This document shows positions 7,338-15,230 of a stretch of DNA of 64,000 bases, piece by piece. The position numbers were made by a program, and so were the translations under genes. Position 1 is the stretch's first letter. Each line of letters starts with the position of its first letter. The DNA is taken from assembly GCF_038002825.1 (NCBI RefSeq), contig NZ_JBBODF010000001.1:806001-870000 (forward strand), given 5' to 3'. Below the pieces are notes generated by a model. That model had not been told where the DNA came from, did not search any database, and worked only from the letters and a program-made list of their open reading frames with translations. This DNA comes from Paenibacillus sp. FSL H8-0048. Its GTDB lineage: Bacteria; Bacillota; Bacilli; Paenibacillales; Paenibacillaceae.

Positions 7338-9032
7338 CTACTTAATCTCTTCTTCCATCTCCGGCAGCCCGATCCCCAGTGCCTCAGCCGCACGCACGGC
7401 CGCATCACTGCCGAGGCGTACACCGTAGCTGCGGCAGGTCTCCAGGCGCTGGTAAACTTCCGCCTGTGCCTGCGGGTTCAGCGGGTCCGTGAGCTGTCTG
7501 CGCACAGCCCGCCACAGCATAGCATCCCCGATGGCCCGGCACAGCCAAGGTCCAGCTTCTTCTATGAACTTGGCATTGTCTAATCCGCCAAGCCGCACGG
7601 CAGTCTGCTCCAGCCGGCTGAAATAGGCGTCCAGCCGCTCCAGATCGCGCTCCGCCAGCGCATCGTCCAGGTCCCGGTAGCCGCCGGAATACAGGCGGCT
7701 GTTCAGATTTTGGCGGCAGAAGAACATCATGTCCTCCGCAAGCTCTCCGGCAAATTCACGCACGGACAGCTCCCAGGACAGCTCCGGCATGTAACGCTCG
7801 CTGTTCCACATATAGTGGGCCATCGTGCCCAGCGTGATCTTGGAGCATTCCCACTGATTCATCGGATTGGCGACGACCGCTGTATGCCCGTACCTGCCGA
7901 GCCGGGAGCTGCGCCCGCGCACCGGATCGAGGAACAGCCGGTCCTTGTCACAGTCATTCACCGGAATATTGTCCCACAGCCACAGCTCATGCCCGTAATA
8001 ATTGAAGTTATCCTCCGCATGTCTCCGGCCGATCTCCGGGGCGAAGACGAAATATCCGGTCCAGAACACCTTGACAGCGGGATGAAGCTGCTCAAGGATA
8101 TCCTTCTTGTACTCCGTGTTCCAATACGACCAGTATTCCGAAGGACACATCGCCAGGGTGAAGTGCGGCAGACATTCGGCTAAGTAATCATAGACCCGGT
8201 TCGTCACATAAGCATGGGCGGTCCCGGAGCGCTCCAGGAACTGCTTGTTGTCACCTTGGAGCACATAATCTATGTCATCCATTAATAGTGCGAAATGCCG
8301 CACTCCAATCGCAATCATGGCCGCAAGCTTCTCCTCCAGCTTCAAGAAATCCGCACTGCTGCGGAATTCCAGATCATTGCCCGGGCTGATACAATAGTAG
8401 AAATCCACCAGATGCTTGTCGCATTCCCGCTTCAAGTCATGAATCTTGGCAAACACTTCATCCGGGTAGGGCTCACGCCACAGCTTCCGGTGATAAGGAT
8501 CATCCTTCGGCGCGTACATGAACGCGTTCATCCGGTGCTCACTCATATATCTCACCGAATCCATCCGGTCCGCGAAGCTCCAGGGTACGCCATAGAACCC
8601 TTCAATAATGCCCCGCACCGGAAAAGAAGGCTCATCCTCCACCGTAACCACCGGCAGGCGGCAGCAATCCTCCTCCGCGGTAAGGAGCATTGTCAGCGCA
8701 TCCAGCCCGTATTTTAGCCCCCGCCGGTTAGACGCAGCAATGACCAGCTTCGCGTCCTCTCCAATCACAAGCCGATAGCCGTCCGCAGCAATCCCGCCGT
8801 CATACTCCAGCATCAGCTGCGCATTGCCTTTATCGGCGGTGGCTACGCCCGGACCGGCCGGTTCCAGAATTGCGATGTCTCCGTCTTCTTCCATCAGACC
8901 GTGGACATCCTGATTCATGGCATACCGCGAGGCCAATTCACAGCGCAGCTGCGGCCCCTCCACGGTCAGCTCTTTCCCTTGCGAATAAAAGTCGCGGAAC
9001 AAATACTGGCAGTCCCGTAACGAAATTCCCAT
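7338..9032 (-). CDS. GH84 beta-N-acetylglucosaminidase (cytoplasmic)
   Basis: The 564-residue enzyme has an N-terminal GH20b-like alpha/beta domain (residues about 20-140), then the GH84 barrel beginning at FPVRGIIEGFYGVPWSFADR and continuing through MNAFMYAPKDDPYHRKLWRE. The catalytic aspartate pair is in FALLMDDIDYVL at about residue 250 (substrate-assisted mechanism using the 2-acetamido group). WTGYFVFAPEIG and LWLWDNIPVND are further family segments. A helical C-terminal part follows. It removes terminal beta-GlcNAc. Unlike secreted clostridial homologues it lacks a signal peptide and extra modules, implying it cuts imported oligosaccharides. AAGGAGG precedes the ATG. It is 18 nt downstream of the second permease gene. 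Confidence 0.93.
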   Translation of the reverse strand: MGISLRDCQYLFRDFYSQGKELTVEGPQLRCELASRYAMNQDVHGLMEEDGDIAILEPAGPGVATADKGNAQLMLEYDGGIAADGYRLVIGEDAKLVIAASNRRGLKYGLDALTMLLTAEEDCCRLPVVTVEDEPSFPVRGIIEGFYGVPWSFADRMDSVRYMSEHRMNAFMYAPKDDPYHRKLWREPYPDEVFAKIHDLKRECDKHLVDFYYCISPGNDLEFRSSADFLKLEEKLAAMIAIGVRHFALLMDDIDYVLQGDNKQFLERSGTAHAYVTNRVYDYLAECLPHFTLAMCPSEYWSYWNTEYKKDILEQLHPAVKVFWTGYFVFAPEIGRRHAEDNFNYYGHELWLWDNIPVNDCDKDRLFLDPVRGRSSRLGRYGHTAVVANPMNQWECSKITLGTMAHYMWNSERYMPELSWELSVREFAGELAEDMMFFCRQNLNSRLYSGGYRDLDDALAERDLERLDAYFSRLEQTAVRLGGLDNAKFIEEAGPWLCRAIGDAMLWRAVRRQLTDPLNPQAQAEVYQRLETCRSYGVRLGSDAAVRAAEALGIGLPEMEEEIK

Positions 9033-9050
9033 TGAGTTATGCCTCCTTAG

Positions 9051-9869
9051 TTAGCCTTTTATCGCGCCGGCAATCCCTTCCATATAATACTTCTGCGTGA
9101 ACAGGAACACGAGGATGATCGGCAGCACCGAGATCATGGTTCCGGCGGCAATCCAGCCGAAGTTATAGGAGAATTGCCCGTTCAGATACGTCAGCGCCGC
9201 AGCGAGCGGATACTTCTCCGGGTCGTCCAGTACGACAATCGGCCACAGGAAGTTATTCCAGAACGCCATGACCTCCAGTAATCCAATCACCGCAATCCCC
9301 GGCTTGACGAGCGGCATGACCAGTTGGATGAAGATCCGCAGCTCGGAGGCCCCGTCCATTTTACCCGAATCCCGGATGTCTGCCGGAATACCCAGGAACG
9401 TCTGCCGCATCAGGAAGATATTGAACACGGACACCGCAGCCGGAAGAACAACGCCGAAGAACGTATTGCCCAGCTGAAAAGCCTGAATCGTCAGATAATG
9501 CACAATCATGGCGGTTGCCGACGGAATAATCATGGTCGAGATCAGCAGTGTGAAGACCAGATTCCGGCCCTTGAACCGGAAGGCAGCCAGCGGATACGCC
9601 GTCAGACAGGACAGTATAATGTTGAACACGACTCCCAGCAGCGTGATGATGACCGTATTCAGAATGTAACGCGGGAAATTCATGAAGTTCCATACCTGCA
9701 CATAGTTGTCGAATGCAATGAAGGTGGGCAGAATCGCCGGCGGGTTCGCAAACACGTTGCGCCCCGGCATCAGCGAGACGCTGAGCAGCCACAGGAACGG
9801 ACCCATCATGAACAGGGCGAGCAGGATCAGCAGAAGATAAGTAATCAGAACACGTAAGCTACGCGGCAT
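9051..9869 (-). CDS. Carbohydrate ABC transporter permease (MalG type)
   Basis: An inner-membrane permease with six predicted membrane segments; the first is VLITYLLLILLALFMMGPFLWLLSVSL. The cytoplasmic EAA loop reads DSGKMDGASELRIFIQLVMPL, where it contacts the ATPase. The C-terminus FTQKYYMEGIAGAIKG is typical of the MalG/LacG/YtcP group. The ATG at 9869 overlaps the previous stop as TGATG, which argues against the TTG one codon upstream. No ATPase gene is in the window; such importers usually share a genome-encoded MsmX-type ATPase (established for Bacillus). Confidence 0.92.
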   Translation of the reverse strand: MPRSLRVLITYLLLILLALFMMGPFLWLLSVSLMPGRNVFANPPAILPTFIAFDNYVQVWNFMNFPRYILNTVIITLLGVVFNIILSCLTAYPLAAFRFKGRNLVFTLLISTMIIPSATAMIVHYLTIQAFQLGNTFFGVVLPAAVSVFNIFLMRQTFLGIPADIRDSGKMDGASELRIFIQLVMPLVKPGIAVIGLLEVMAFWNNFLWPIVVLDDPEKYPLAAALTYLNGQFSYNFGWIAAGTMISVLPIILVFLFTQKYYMEGIAGAIKG

Positions 9870-10750
9870 CAATAGGAATTCACCCCGCCTTTCCGGTTCA
9901 GTCTGAATACGAGTACACTAAGCGCTCCCACCATCACACTGACGATCAGCCCGAGCGCCGAGGCATAGCCGAAGTTGAACTGCTCCAGCCCTTTTTGGAA
10001 AATATAGACGCTTGAGGTCAGCGTGGACGTCCCCGGCCCGCCCTTGGTCAGAATGTAGACCTCATCGAATACCCGGATCGCGCCCATGACCGAGATCAGT
10101 GTGCAGAACAGAATATGCGGGCGCAGCAACGGCAGCGTTACATGCACAATCAGCCGCAGCGGCCCGGCTCCGTCTACCCTAGCAGCCTCATACAGATCTG
10201 CCGGAATGCCCTGAAGCCCGGCCAGATAGAGCATCATGTAATAGCCGAGGCCTTTCCACATCGTAATGAACATTAAAACATACAGCGCCGTGCTGCTCGT
10301 GGACAGCCAGGAGACCTGCTCACTGATAATCCCTGCCTTCAGCAGCAGGTAATTGACAACTCCGTTATTGCCGAGCAGCCAGCTCCAGATCAGCGCCACC
10401 GCAACCATTGAGGTCACGACCGGTATATAGTAGGCGGCCCGGAACATTTTGACTCCAGGAATCCGGCTGTTGACCAGAATCGCCATTAAGATCGAAATGA
10501 TCTGGATCACCGGCACAATCAGCACATACACCAGTGAATTCCACAGTGAAATCAGGAAATTATGATCCTGGAAGGCCCGGGTAAAGTTATCCAGACCCAC
10601 ATAATTCGTCTCGGCAATGACCGAATAGTCTGTTAATGAGAGCGGTACTCCGTATATAATCGGCCAAAAGGTAAACACCGCCAGAAACAGCAGCCCCGGC
10701 GCCATAAACGCCCATGCAGTAAAAGATTCAGACCGAAACCCCTTGTACAC
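9869..10750 (-). CDS. Carbohydrate ABC transporter permease (MalF type)
   Basis: A 293-residue permease partner. The first membrane helix is AFMAPGLLFLAVFTFWPIIYG, and the EAA motif is LYEAARVDGAGPLRLIVHVTLPLL. The C-terminal segment FDEVYILTKGGPGTSTLT is characteristic of sugar permeases of this family. The start is GTG at 10750, preceded by GGAGGTGTAG. It lies 80 nt after the binding-protein gene with a stable hairpin in the gap, and overlaps the next permease by one base. It forms the translocation pore with that permease. Confidence 0.92.
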   Translation of the reverse strand: MYKGFRSESFTAWAFMAPGLLFLAVFTFWPIIYGVPLSLTDYSVIAETNYVGLDNFTRAFQDHNFLISLWNSLVYVLIVPVIQIISILMAILVNSRIPGVKMFRAAYYIPVVTSMVAVALIWSWLLGNNGVVNYLLLKAGIISEQVSWLSTSSTALYVLMFITMWKGLGYYMMLYLAGLQGIPADLYEAARVDGAGPLRLIVHVTLPLLRPHILFCTLISVMGAIRVFDEVYILTKGGPGTSTLTSSVYIFQKGLEQFNFGYASALGLIVSVMVGALSVLVFRLNRKGGVNSY

Positions 10751-10791
10751 CCGCTACACCTCCCACTCCTTCAAGTACCCTCAATTGAATC

Positions 10792-10808
10792 GGGGGAGAA
10801 ACTCCCCC
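10792..10808 (-). terminator. Intercistronic hairpin between binding protein and permease
   Basis: GGGGGAG and CTCCCCC form a perfect 7-bp stem around a three-base loop, with AAGG before it and no T-run after it on the minus strand. It is therefore more likely an mRNA-stabilising hairpin or weak attenuator than a full stop, letting the binding protein be made in excess over the permeases (inference). Confidence 0.5.
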
Positions 10809-10830
10809 TTATCAGCTATGCTTCAGCAGC

Positions 10831-12153
10831 TTAGGAACCCTGACTGATAATATTATTGACTTCCTTCTCTACCTTGTTCAGCGTCTCCTTGATGTCTGCG
10901 CCGTTCATCAGAATCTCCTGCAGGCCCCGTGCAAGTGCAGAGTTGATATCTGCGGCGCTTGGGACTCCGACCATATAATCGGTAGCCTTGTCGAGACTCT
11001 GCGAGGAAGCCACCTTCGCTTCAGCTTCGAGTGAACCGTCAGAGTCGGTGAAGAACGGATCTTGAATCGACGCCTTGCTTGACGGCAGTGTGTTGGCGAC
11101 CCTGGAGAAGGCTGTCTGGTTCTCGGCGTTCGTAAGGAAGGCGGCGAATTCGACTGCCTGCTGCGGGTTCTTCGACTTCTGCGGCACCACCAGGTTCATG
11201 GAGTTGGAGAGACGCAGATTTGCCTTGCCTGTCGGCAGCGGGACAGCGATGGTGTTCTTGTAGACATCCGGCGCGGAGGTCTTAATGAAGTTAATGAACG
11301 TCGGGCCGGATAGCTGGAAGGCCACCTGCTCACCGGAGAAATACTGGATTTGCTTGCTGAAGTCCGCATCCTCCTTGAGTACCACGCCTTCCTTCATCAG
11401 ATCGCGCATCTGGGTGATCATGGCCTCGGCTTCCGGCGTATTGAAGGCTGCGGCCGTCTTGTCCTCGTTCAGAATCGGGATGCCGTCAATCGGGAACAGC
11501 TTGGAGACCAGCTGCTGTGCATATCCCGCAGCCCCGGTCTTCTCATGAACCTGGCGGGCCCACTCCACTAGCTCCTCGCGGGTCTGTGGCGGACTGGCAG
11601 GGTCGAGGCCGGCCTTCTCTACCAGCTTTTTGTTCATGAACAGCACCTCTGTGCCTGTGTACCAGGGAAGCGCATAAGCCTGGCCGCCCAATACCGTAGA
11701 ATTATAAATCCCCTCAAAATAACTCTTCGCCTGCTCATCCGTCAGGTACTCGTTCAGATTCAGCAGCGCTCCCTTACTGCCTAACTGGCTGGCGAATTCG
11801 GTGTTGAGATTCACGACATCGGGACTCTTGCCGCTTGCTGTACTAGTCAACAGCCGTTGCGAGATCGCATCATAGGGATAGTCCTTCCACTCCACCGTCA
11901 CCCCGGGGTGACTGCTCTCATACTGGGTGATCAGATTATTGAAGTAATCATTGAACGTAGGCTGAAGTGCAATCGTCCAGAATTCAAGCTTCACCGGCTC
12001 TGCCGCAGCCGTAGCTTCAGCGCCCGTGCCTGGTGCTCCGGTGCTTCCGGCATCCGTTGTCCCCTTGGTGTTGCCATTTCCTCCGCAAGCCGCAAGCAGC
12101 ATAGACATGGTCAGCAGCAGCGATACTGTGAAGCTCTTTCTGTTAGTTCCCAC
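10831..12153 (-). CDS. Extracellular sugar-binding lipoprotein of ABC importer
   Basis: A 440-residue family 1 solute-binding protein. The signal peptide SFTVSLLLTMSMLLAACGG has a canonical lipobox (LAAC), so it is a surface lipoprotein. A low-complexity Gly/Thr/Ala linker follows (residues about 23-50), then the binding fold starting VKLEFWTIALQPTFNDYFNN with VTVEWKDYPYDAISQRLLT and ALPWYTGTEVLFMNKKLVEKAGL. The start is GTG at 12153, with GAGGGGGA 7 nt upstream; a nearby ATG is out of frame. It is the first gene of the importer-GH84-DUF4127 operon. Its ligand is probably a GlcNAc-containing oligosaccharide (from context). Confidence 0.93.
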   Translation of the reverse strand: MGTNRKSFTVSLLLTMSMLLAACGGNGNTKGTTDAGSTGAPGTGAEATAAAEPVKLEFWTIALQPTFNDYFNNLITQYESSHPGVTVEWKDYPYDAISQRLLTSTASGKSPDVVNLNTEFASQLGSKGALLNLNEYLTDEQAKSYFEGIYNSTVLGGQAYALPWYTGTEVLFMNKKLVEKAGLDPASPPQTREELVEWARQVHEKTGAAGYAQQLVSKLFPIDGIPILNEDKTAAAFNTPEAEAMITQMRDLMKEGVVLKEDADFSKQIQYFSGEQVAFQLSGPTFINFIKTSAPDVYKNTIAVPLPTGKANLRLSNSMNLVVPQKSKNPQQAVEFAAFLTNAENQTAFSRVANTLPSSKASIQDPFFTDSDGSLEAEAKVASSQSLDKATDYMVGVPSAADINSALARGLQEILMNGADIKETLNKVEKEVNNIISQGS

Positions 12154-12236
12154 ACCACATTCCCCCTCAGATTAAGTGTAAGGCGAGCGCCCTTCCCGCG
12201 TCAGGATTCCTGACTTATTGCTCCCTCTTTGCAATG

Positions 12237-12265
12237 AGTATAGCAGAATTCGGATTTAAATAAAG
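12237..12265 (-). promoter_or_regulatory. Candidate promoter of the GH84/ABC operon
   Basis: On the minus strand TATACT (12242-12237) is a good -10 box about 84 nt upstream of the GTG start. The -35 position (CTTTAT, 17-bp spacing) is poor, which fits a promoter needing an activator or relief by the local RpiR regulator. The upstream DNA to about 12320 is very AT-rich, like an UP element. Confidence 0.45.
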
Positions 12266-12360
12266 TATTTTTCCTAAAATAAAATAAATAAAGAAATAAT
12301 TTTTCTTTTTTGAGTTCTAAAATCAGATTTAAACGAATGGAGGGTCCGTTAATCACCCAT

Positions 12361-12415
12361 GTGACCACTTTCTTCCCTGATAAGAGCACCTCAGTCCAAA
12401 ACGCTAAGCCAAACG
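12361..12415. repeat. Dispersed intergenic repeat, family II, copy 1
   Basis: Blocks ACTTTCTTCCCTGATAAGAG, CACCTCAGTCC and ACGCTAAGCCAAACG match, in inverse orientation, positions 53925-53985 almost base for base. It lies in the 12154-12624 gap, which otherwise holds a promoter and a terminator only. Confidence 0.6.
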
Positions 12416-12512
12416 CCCCTGAAGAACACCGCCCGCTTGGAAAAAAGATGTAATTACTTATGCAGAATTGCTGAAAATTAAAAAATCCCTTCTGGAAATT
12501 TTCTTCTAAGAT

Positions 12513-12551
12513 AAAAAAGCGAAACAGTTAAATCGTCTGTTTCGCTTTTTT
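12513..12551 (-). terminator. Strong terminator after tlpA of the nos operon
   Basis: AAAAAAGCGAAACAG (12513-12527) and CTGTTTCGCTTTTTT (12537-12551) form a perfect 15-bp stem around a 9-nt loop. It is A/T-flanked on both sides, so it can work in either direction. It lies about 75 nt after the tlpA stop. Confidence 0.9.
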
Positions 12552-12624
12552 TGAAAGATAATAATTATCTGTATTTCATGACTTTGGGAGAGCTTACCGT
12601 TTTTATACTTTGTATAGAATATAA

Positions 12625-13149
12625 TTATTCAGCTCCGGCCTCAACCAGCCATTGCTTTAGGTTATCGAGATCCCCGATCTCTCCGGCCACGATTTTGCTT
12701 ATCCCGCCCTCCTTATTGATGATATAAGTTGTCGGCAGTGCATTGACGCTATACGAGGCAGATATCCTTCCGGTAACATCGATAATTACGGGAAATGAAA
12801 ATCGCTGCTCCGCCATATACTCCGATACCGTCCCCTTAGATTCCCCAGCGTTCACGAACAAGGTCTCGACTGGAAGCTCTGCGGATTGGCTTAGTTCATT
12901 TAAGAGCGGCATTTCCCGCATACAGGGCTTGCACCAGGTAGCCCAGAAGTTAAGCAGCACGACCCGGCCCTTGTATTCACTGAGACTCACTTTCTCCCCC
13001 TGCAAGGTTACCGCTTCGAACGCCGGAGCTGAAGCCCCTATAGTCATTCTCCCGGCAGGAGGCTGGCTGGACTGCTGAAGGTACACCCAGATTCCGGCAG
13101 CGGAGGCAGCGGTAATAATCAGCAGAGTAACGATCCGGCGCAGCTTCAT
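12625..13149 (-). CDS. TlpA/ResA-like membrane-anchored thiol-disulfide oxidoreductase
   Basis: The 174-residue protein has an uncleaved N-terminal anchor (IVTLLIITAASAAGIWVYL) and an extracytoplasmic thioredoxin fold with LLNFWATWCKPCMREMPLL, the CxxC redox site, at about residues 65-83. The conserved cis-proline is in NALPTTYIINKEG. ResA/TlpA proteins reduce cysteines outside the membrane, for example in apo-cytochrome c or copper-site proteins. Its start overlaps the NosF stop by 4 bp, so here it probably keeps copper-binding cysteines of NosL or a copper enzyme reduced (inference). Confidence 0.9.
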   Translation of the reverse strand: MKLRRIVTLLIITAASAAGIWVYLQQSSQPPAGRMTIGASAPAFEAVTLQGEKVSLSEYKGRVVLLNFWATWCKPCMREMPLLNELSQSAELPVETLFVNAGESKGTVSEYMAEQRFSFPVIIDVTGRISASYSVNALPTTYIINKEGGISKIVAGEIGDLDNLKQWLVEAGAE

Positions 13150-13865
13150 TCCAGCCCCAGACTGTGGTGAAAGGCGGCGTACAGCGAACCGAATTCTGCA
13201 CGGATCTCTGCCGTTGTGCCTGAGCCCACATGCTTGCCCTGATTCAAGAAGACAATCTGATCAGCCACCCGGTCCGCAATCTCCAGCTGATGGGTGGAAA
13301 AGAGGACGGTATGCCCCTCTTCACGGATGTCCTGCAGCAGCTTCACGAATTCGTTCATCCAGAACGGGTCCAGCCCGTTAGTCGGCTCATCCATAATCAG
13401 GAGCGGCGGCTTCGCCAGCAGCGCTTGCGCGAACAGGACGCGCTGGCGCATCCCCTTGGAGAAGGTAGTCACCAGGGTGTTGCGTTTATCCGCAAGCCCG
13501 ACTAAAGCCAGCACCTCCTCTACCCGCTCTTTGCGTCTGGGAATCCGGCGCAATGCCGCCCAGAAATTCAGCAGCTCTTCCGCAGACAGTCCGTGGCTGA
13601 ATTGATAATCATCCGGCATATAGCCGATTTGCATGGAAAAGCGCTTGCGGGATTGCTTCCACTTCAGCCCGTTTAATGTAATTTCGCCGGAAGTCGGCTG
13701 CACTATCCCGGCTACCATCCGCAGCACCGTGCTTTTGCCGGCTCCATTCCCGCCGCACAAGGCAAGTATACTGCCGCCGGGAACCTGGAAGCTGATCTCT
13801 TCAACCAGTGCTTGCCGCCCTATGACCTTGGTAATCTCTTTCACCTGCACCAACGGGTTATCCAC
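13146..13865 (-). CDS. nosF: ABC transporter ATP-binding protein (NosF-like)
   Basis: A 239-residue ATPase with Walker A GGNGAGKST, signature FSKGMRQRVLFAQALL, Walker B LLIMDEPTNGLDP and the H-loop LFSTHQLEIADR. It pairs with the adjacent NosY-type permease. In denitrifiers NosDFY supports maturation of the copper centres of nitrous oxide reductase. It overlaps NosY by 8 bp and TlpA by 4 bp. The gene symbol rests on the nosD-L-Y-F gene order rather than on sequence alone. Confidence 0.85.
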   Translation of the reverse strand: MDNPLVQVKEITKVIGRQALVEEISFQVPGGSILALCGGNGAGKSTVLRMVAGIVQPTSGEITLNGLKWKQSRKRFSMQIGYMPDDYQFSHGLSAEELLNFWAALRRIPRRKERVEEVLALVGLADKRNTLVTTFSKGMRQRVLFAQALLAKPPLLIMDEPTNGLDPFWMNEFVKLLQDIREEGHTVLFSTHQLEIADRVADQIVFLNQGKHVGSGTTAEIRAEFGSLYAAFHHSLGLE

Positions 13866-14685
13866 GGGAACGCCCCCTCTCCCAGATCCAATATACCGCT
13901 AAGACAGACAGCAGTACCCAGGCCGTGCAGACCCCGAGGAACAGCAGACTGCCGCCCGGACGGCTAATCCATTCCACCCACTGATAATATTCCGGTCCCA
14001 GGACCGACCCTCCGCCCAGCTTTACCACCACGAACAGACGCACCAGTTCAGCCGGATTAAGAATCGTCAGCACGATCAGCGCAGGCTTGATCCAGAGATA
14101 CGGGAGCAGCCCGAGGCCTGCGATCAGGAACGTCGGCCAGCCGATTACAGCGAAGAACCAGACCGCTACAGAGATCGTCAAGGCCTGCCAGCGGTTGCGG
14201 GATAACGAGCCAATGAAGAGGGCGAGAGTCAGGAACAGTAAGACCAGACCTGCCGAGAAGGCCAGGAACAGGAAGTAAGTATCCGCCGCAAAAGCCATCC
14301 CGAGCAGGCCGCTGACCAGCCCCATCAGCCCGTAACCAAACGCTACAATCGTCAGCAGGACAGCGGCCATACCGGTGTATTTTCCCAGAACGAAGGACAT
14401 GGTTCCAATGGGATAGGTGGATAAGAGCTGCCAGCTTCCGTCTTCCCGTTCCGAGGTCAGTGAGAAGGAGCCCAGAAATAATGTCATCAGCGGCAAAAGA
14501 TACAGAATCAGGCTCAGCATGGAGCCCGTAACGGCAGTATAGCCTTCCACCGCATTATTCGCATGGATCAGCAGCAGCCCGAGACTGAAGGTGCAGAATA
14601 AGACCAGGAAAGAATAGGCCCACGGGTTGCGGAAGCCCATCTTAAGCTCTCTGCGGGCAATGTGCAGGATGTCAGCCATACTCAC
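13858..14685 (-). CDS. nosY: ABC transporter permease (NosY-like)
   Basis: A 275-residue ABC-2 type permease with six hydrophobic segments, for example PWAYSFLVLFCTFSLGLLLI at the start and LLFLGVCTAWVLLSVLAVYW at the end. The conserved SEREDGSWQLLSTYPI region lies between segments two and three and is typical of NosY/GldF permeases. It overlaps NosL by 4 bp and NosF by 8 bp. It is the membrane partner of NosF. Confidence 0.85.
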   Translation of the reverse strand: MSMADILHIARRELKMGFRNPWAYSFLVLFCTFSLGLLLIHANNAVEGYTAVTGSMLSLILYLLPLMTLFLGSFSLTSEREDGSWQLLSTYPIGTMSFVLGKYTGMAAVLLTIVAFGYGLMGLVSGLLGMAFAADTYFLFLAFSAGLVLLFLTLALFIGSLSRNRWQALTISVAVWFFAVIGWPTFLIAGLGLLPYLWIKPALIVLTILNPAELVRLFVVVKLGGGSVLGPEYYQWVEWISRPGGSLLFLGVCTAWVLLSVLAVYWIWERGRSRG

Positions 14686-15230
14686 ATATCCGTCTCATCG
14701 GAATGCGTGCCTTCCTCTGAGCTATGCTCCTCCATATGACCTTCCCCGCTCTGCATGCCCATGTTCATCATATCCTTGTTCTGCTTCCATTCATGGGAGG
14801 CCAGCTCTCCGGCGGTCAGCACAGCGCCTACCCCCTGCTCCTTCACGAACGCTTCTGCTGCCGCCTTGTCCTTGAAGCTAATCACTCCATAAGCCATAGG
14901 TGTACGCAGAGAAGCGTCATATACATAGCTCGCCTTGCTGAATTCAACCCAGCTCTTGTCGTTATAGTCGCGGACATAATCCATGCCGATCTGCTCCGTG
15001 CCGTTACTCTTCTTCCACTCATTCATACAGCCGATATCATCGAACTTATAATTCTTGCCGTCCTTGGTCGTTAGCTGAGTGGCGAAGGCATCATCCTTCA
15101 CCTGCATATTGCAGACCACGCAGATATCGACATCTTCATTAACCGCTACCGGCTCGTACTTCTTCTGCCCGCAGGCCGCGAGGATCACCAGACTCATTGC
15201 TACCATAAATACCAGACTCCATCGTTTCAT
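14682..15230 (-). CDS. nosL: NosL-type copper-binding lipoprotein
   Basis: The 182-residue lipoprotein has signal MVAMSLVILAAC with the lipobox LAAC. VDICVVCNMQVKD holds the NosL Cu(I) signature (CxxCxM), followed by YKFDDIGCMNEW, another NosL landmark. NosL delivers copper to NosZ with NosDFY. The C-terminus (about residues 152-182) is unusually rich in Met, His, Glu and Asp (DMMNMGMQSGEGHMEEHSS), looking like an added metal-binding tail not needed for the NosL fold. Four-base overlaps on both sides show tight coupling. Confidence 0.9.
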   Translation of the reverse strand: MKRWSLVFMVAMSLVILAACGQKKYEPVAVNEDVDICVVCNMQVKDDAFATQLTTKDGKNYKFDDIGCMNEWKKSNGTEQIGMDYVRDYNDKSWVEFSKASYVYDASLRTPMAYGVISFKDKAAAEAFVKEQGVGAVLTAGELASHEWKQNKDMMNMGMQSGEGHMEEHSSEEGTHSDETDM

